From: Athripsodes cinereus
Lineage: Eukaryota > Arthropoda > Insecta > Trichoptera > Leptoceridae
Assembly: GCA_947579605.1 (NCBI GenBank)
Contig: OX388325.1
Coordinates: forward strand, 14,813,572 to 14,877,571
Reading direction: 5' to 3'
DNA length: 64,000 nucleotides
Positions 61,360 through 64,000 of the stretch are shown here, in pieces. Made by a program: the position numbers and the translations under genes. The stretch's first letter is position 1; the number at the start of each line of letters is the position of its first letter. Below the pieces are notes generated by a model. That model was not told where the DNA came from and made no database searches. It saw nothing but the letters and a program-made list of their open reading frames with translations.

Positions 61360-61620
61360 ATTGATTGTGAACGTGGAGATGTGCAAACGGTGTGACACAT
61401 AGTGCAGGACTGCCAGCTCAAAAAAAATCACCGGGGACCTGCAGGACATCCATGAGGCAAGACTGGAGGTGGTGAACTGGCTGTCAGTGCTGGAACCAAG
61501 ACTTTAGACTTTTAGGGGATACGATGCAGCCCACACAGGTGAAGATTTACCAACACACCATACCACACGAAAAGTAAAGTAAGTATGGCCTATATTGTGC
61601 AAGTAAATAAATAAATATTT
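61360..61620 (+). pseudogene. Jockey-type LINE C-terminus with tail
   Basis: The plus strand reads ERGDVQTV, stop, HIVQDCQL, then in another frame LQDIHEARLEVVNWLSVLEP, RL. CxCGxxQTxxHIxxxCP and VVNWL are the Jockey end. The tail aagtaaataaataaatat closes it. Confidence 0.65.
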
Positions 61621-61764
61621 ATAATATCCACCATGCCAATATATAAGTGCGAAAGCTATGCAATTTTTTTCATGCAATCATCCTCGGTTGATGCAGTTCG
61701 TATCAATTTGTAATTTTTGAAATAAACTACTCATGCGAGGTTTTATGAATCCACTGACGAAAGG

Positions 61765-62062
61765 TGATCACTTATAATGCGCTGTTTTTGTAATTAAATC
61801 ACCTCAAGAGCGCATTTACAATATTATTTGTCACTTTAATTAATTCTTATTACTTTAACAATACAAATTATATTAACAAACTATTTACTGTCACAAACTT
61901 TTCTAGATTTAATTTCACATTTCTATTTTAATAAACACCAAAAACTATCAAATAAAAAACACACTAAACAAACTAAATCGATATTCAACTATTATTTTAC
62001 TATGAAAATTGGAGAAGTTGTGAATTCAGGCAGCTACACGAGCCATCTTCCCAAAAACTAGT
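61765..62062 (-). mobile_element. L2-like LINE 3' UTR / derived element
   Basis: aatgcgctgtttttgtaatt, aaatcacctcaagagcgcat at the left; ttcaggcagctacacgagcc at the right, as at 48325-48780. No frame. Confidence 0.6.
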
Positions 62063-62308
62063 GGTACTAAGTAGATGTTTGTGCGAATAATATATACAAA
62101 TACAAATCCTATATAAAAGTCTGATTTAATAATTATATATATACGTCATTATTGATTTCGAAAGCTCTTTGGTTAATTAAGAAATATCTTCTAACGATAA
62201 TAATATAATATATTTGTGTTATTTAATATGATACTACCACCCGTAGATACTCACAAAGCAATGCATGTTTAAACCTGACTATTAAGTCTAACCATGGCTA
62301 ATATTGTG
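62063..62308. other. Nothing recognised
   Basis: No element named. Confidence 0.3.
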
Positions 62309-62718
62309 TAGTGTTGTGGAATTCTCAAGAAATAATTTTTGGAGAAATTTACCGAGTAATTTCTCGGTAAATTTCTCGAAGTAGAGAATTTTAGGAGAAT
62401 TTTTATTATTATTTATTTAACAGTATAATAATAATAAATACTTTATTCAGTCAACCAATAACAATGTGTAAATGTTGAGAAAATTTATCACCAATATGGC
62501 TACAATTAATTATGGAAACAAAAAAATTGCAGGTACGTACATCGAAAAAAGTGTTAATAACCTCTGATTTGGGCCTTAATCAGCCCCACAAATTTTTGGA
62601 TCAATCAGGTTGGCTGCGAAGTGTACTGGGCGAAAGGTCATAATATCACTAAGAAAAATTATGGAGAGAAATTTCTCTTCCAACAGAAGAGGGAGAATTT
62701 TCTCTTCTCACATCACTA
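62309..62718. mobile_element. hAT-like MITE (gagaaatttctc family), copy 2
   Basis: Starts tagtgttgtggaattctcaa and ends ttctcacatcacta (inverted tagtgatgtg). The tagtgntgtg terminus fits hAT. Flanks atattgtg and cttgtgtg agree at only 5 of 8 bases. Matches 30529-31032 without the extra 100-bp internal segment. Confidence 0.78.
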
Positions 62719-62789
62719 CTTGTGTGTGAATAAACTATGTTCTCTCCGATTCTACGTGTGTTTTAAGGGGAAAGGGGAGTTTGCTAGTA

Positions 62790-63058
62790 GCAGTGGCGGG
62801 ACTAGACTTTTTGTATTGGGCATGCTGAGCCTCTTTTACAGTATACCGTTTTAATGACACCAACATTTGAAAAAGATAAATATCACGCGGTTTGTGTAGG
62901 TACAGTAGGTAGAATTTATTATAATATATTAGAAAACAATTATTTTTGGCCAAAAACTTAACTATTTTTCTATCCACAATAATCCAGATAGTCTGGATGA
63001 CCTCTTTTACAATAAATCATTTTAATGACAACAACATTTGAACAAAAGAAATATTATA
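62790..63058. mobile_element. hAT-like end with internal direct repeat
   Basis: agcagtggcgggactagac at 62791 resembles a hAT terminus. cctcttttacagtatacc, gttttaatgacaccaacatt (62831) recurs at 63001 as cctcttttacaataaatc, attttaatgacaacaacatt. Confidence 0.5.
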
Positions 63059-64000
63059 CGATGGAAAAGGTGTCTCAATTGACGCAGGATCACTCTAAGT
63101 GGGGATGCTACCTTATACCAACTCGAGACTCCCAAAATAAAGCGATTAAGGGCGATAGTCCCCAGTCTTAGTGAAGAAACAAAACTTAAATATGAAATAT
63201 ATTTATTAAATAAAATCGATAATATTAAATATTTTCAGCAACAAATAACTCAAATTACTTAAGTGATAAAGCTTTTCTAAATATAATTATTGAATTCTTT
63301 TCTTAAGGCATGGTACCCGACATCGATCTAATTATTGTACTTAATACCTTACCTATCTTAAAACGAGTAAATTAAAAAAAAAAATAACAAAACAAGGAAT
63401 GATAATTTTTTACAGAGCAATTATTTAAATTTACGTAACACACATTGACACCCACTCAAGTGTGTCATTTTTTCACTTTATATTTTAATCTTCTTCTAAG
63501 CGAAAACACATAAAAATTTTGAAATATTTAATCAAAGAATAATACCTAGAGATTGTTCCAGTATTTCTAAGAAATAAAGTGGAATATTATCATAATTATA
63601 ATCATAAAATAATATACCAAACACATCAATTTTAATTGAATATCAAAGTTATGTTACGATTTTTTTTTATCATATTACCTACTTATAATATTATAATAAT
63701 TAAATATTAATATGTCTGAAAAAACTAATACGTAGTCAACTTATAAATAAAAAAATATTTATCAACAATCTTAGCAAATAAAGCAAATTTGAAAAAAGTT
63801 AACATACAAAAAACCAATGTATTTGGAGAGAGATGGAATTTTTATGTGTTTCTGAGATGTTGAAATAAAAATAATAATAATTATGTTAAATTTTTGTATA
63901 GTCACTAAATCGAGTATAATATTTTATAAGAAATTCTGCTATTGGTAAAAAAAATCACTTAAAAAAGAATAAAAGAAATAATATAAGTAAAGAAAAATAT
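63059..64000. other. A+T-rich, nothing recognised
   Basis: No frame or repeat family named in the last kilobase. Confidence 0.4.

Overview
This is a window of insect-like nuclear DNA (arthropod almost certainly; a lepidopteran or similar insect is my guess, not proven). It is A+T rich and I found no convincing intact host protein gene, rRNA or functional tRNA. What can be supported is a dense mosaic of transposable elements on both strands: truncated non-LTR retrotransposons (LINEs), three SINE families, Helitrons, many non-autonomous DNA transposons and foldback elements. Every coding trace is broken, and most are the last 50-150 codons of a LINE ORF2, as expected for 5'-truncated insertions. 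Family labels below (LINE-G, LINE-S, LINE-K, SINE-Z, SINE-A, SINE-B, MITE-C, Rep-X, FB-W, TIR-Y) are mine and internal to this window.

Layout. 0-5 kb: a LINE 3' end cut by the window edge, a LINE-G copy with target duplication, a textbook hAT-type MITE with a perfect 8-bp target duplication (1688-2111), SINE-A and SINE-Z copies, and a one-exon trace of a THAP domain near 4.8 kb. 5-14 kb: several RTE-like LINE tails, a 0.7-kb inverted repeat (8612-9307), a nested stack of L2-like LINE, MITEs and Rep-X (10.2-11.5 kb), a foldback built of short subrepeats (12.05-12.79 kb), and a LINE-S insertion with target duplication (13519-14027). 14-30 kb: LINE fragments, a TTAA-flanked MITE (19001-19736) with a second half copy at 28.6-29.0 kb, a Penelope-like GIY-YIG trace (22.7 kb), a G-rich tract (22.4 kb), and RTE and Jockey/R1-type LINE ends. 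30-45 kb: hAT-like MITE, SINE-Z insertions, a G+C-richer block with 85-bp and 97-bp tandem repeats (34.3-35.4 kb), a Helitron fragment, an RTE copy with the 5'-inversion layout of twin priming (37182-37830), a recent LINE-S insertion (42583-42810), and a perfect 189-bp palindrome (43723-43911). 45-64 kb: a complete non-autonomous Helitron (47954-48288), L2-like tails, a pogo/Tc1-like MITE (55530-56047), two SINE-Z insertions with perfect target duplications, a nested 700-bp palindrome (60420-61121) and a second hAT-like MITE copy (62309-62718). The last kilobase is A+T rich with nothing recognisable.

How the parts relate. The autonomous partners are LINEs now present only as tails. SINE-Z ends in the same short 3' sequence as LINE-G, which suggests that it uses LINE-G reverse transcriptase. 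LINE-S and SINE-Z carry the cleanest target duplications and look youngest; Rep-X, LINE-G and TIR-Y copies are older and serve as landing sites. The density of nested, mixed-orientation fragments fits heterochromatin or an intergenic transposon graveyard; a piRNA-cluster role is possible but untested.
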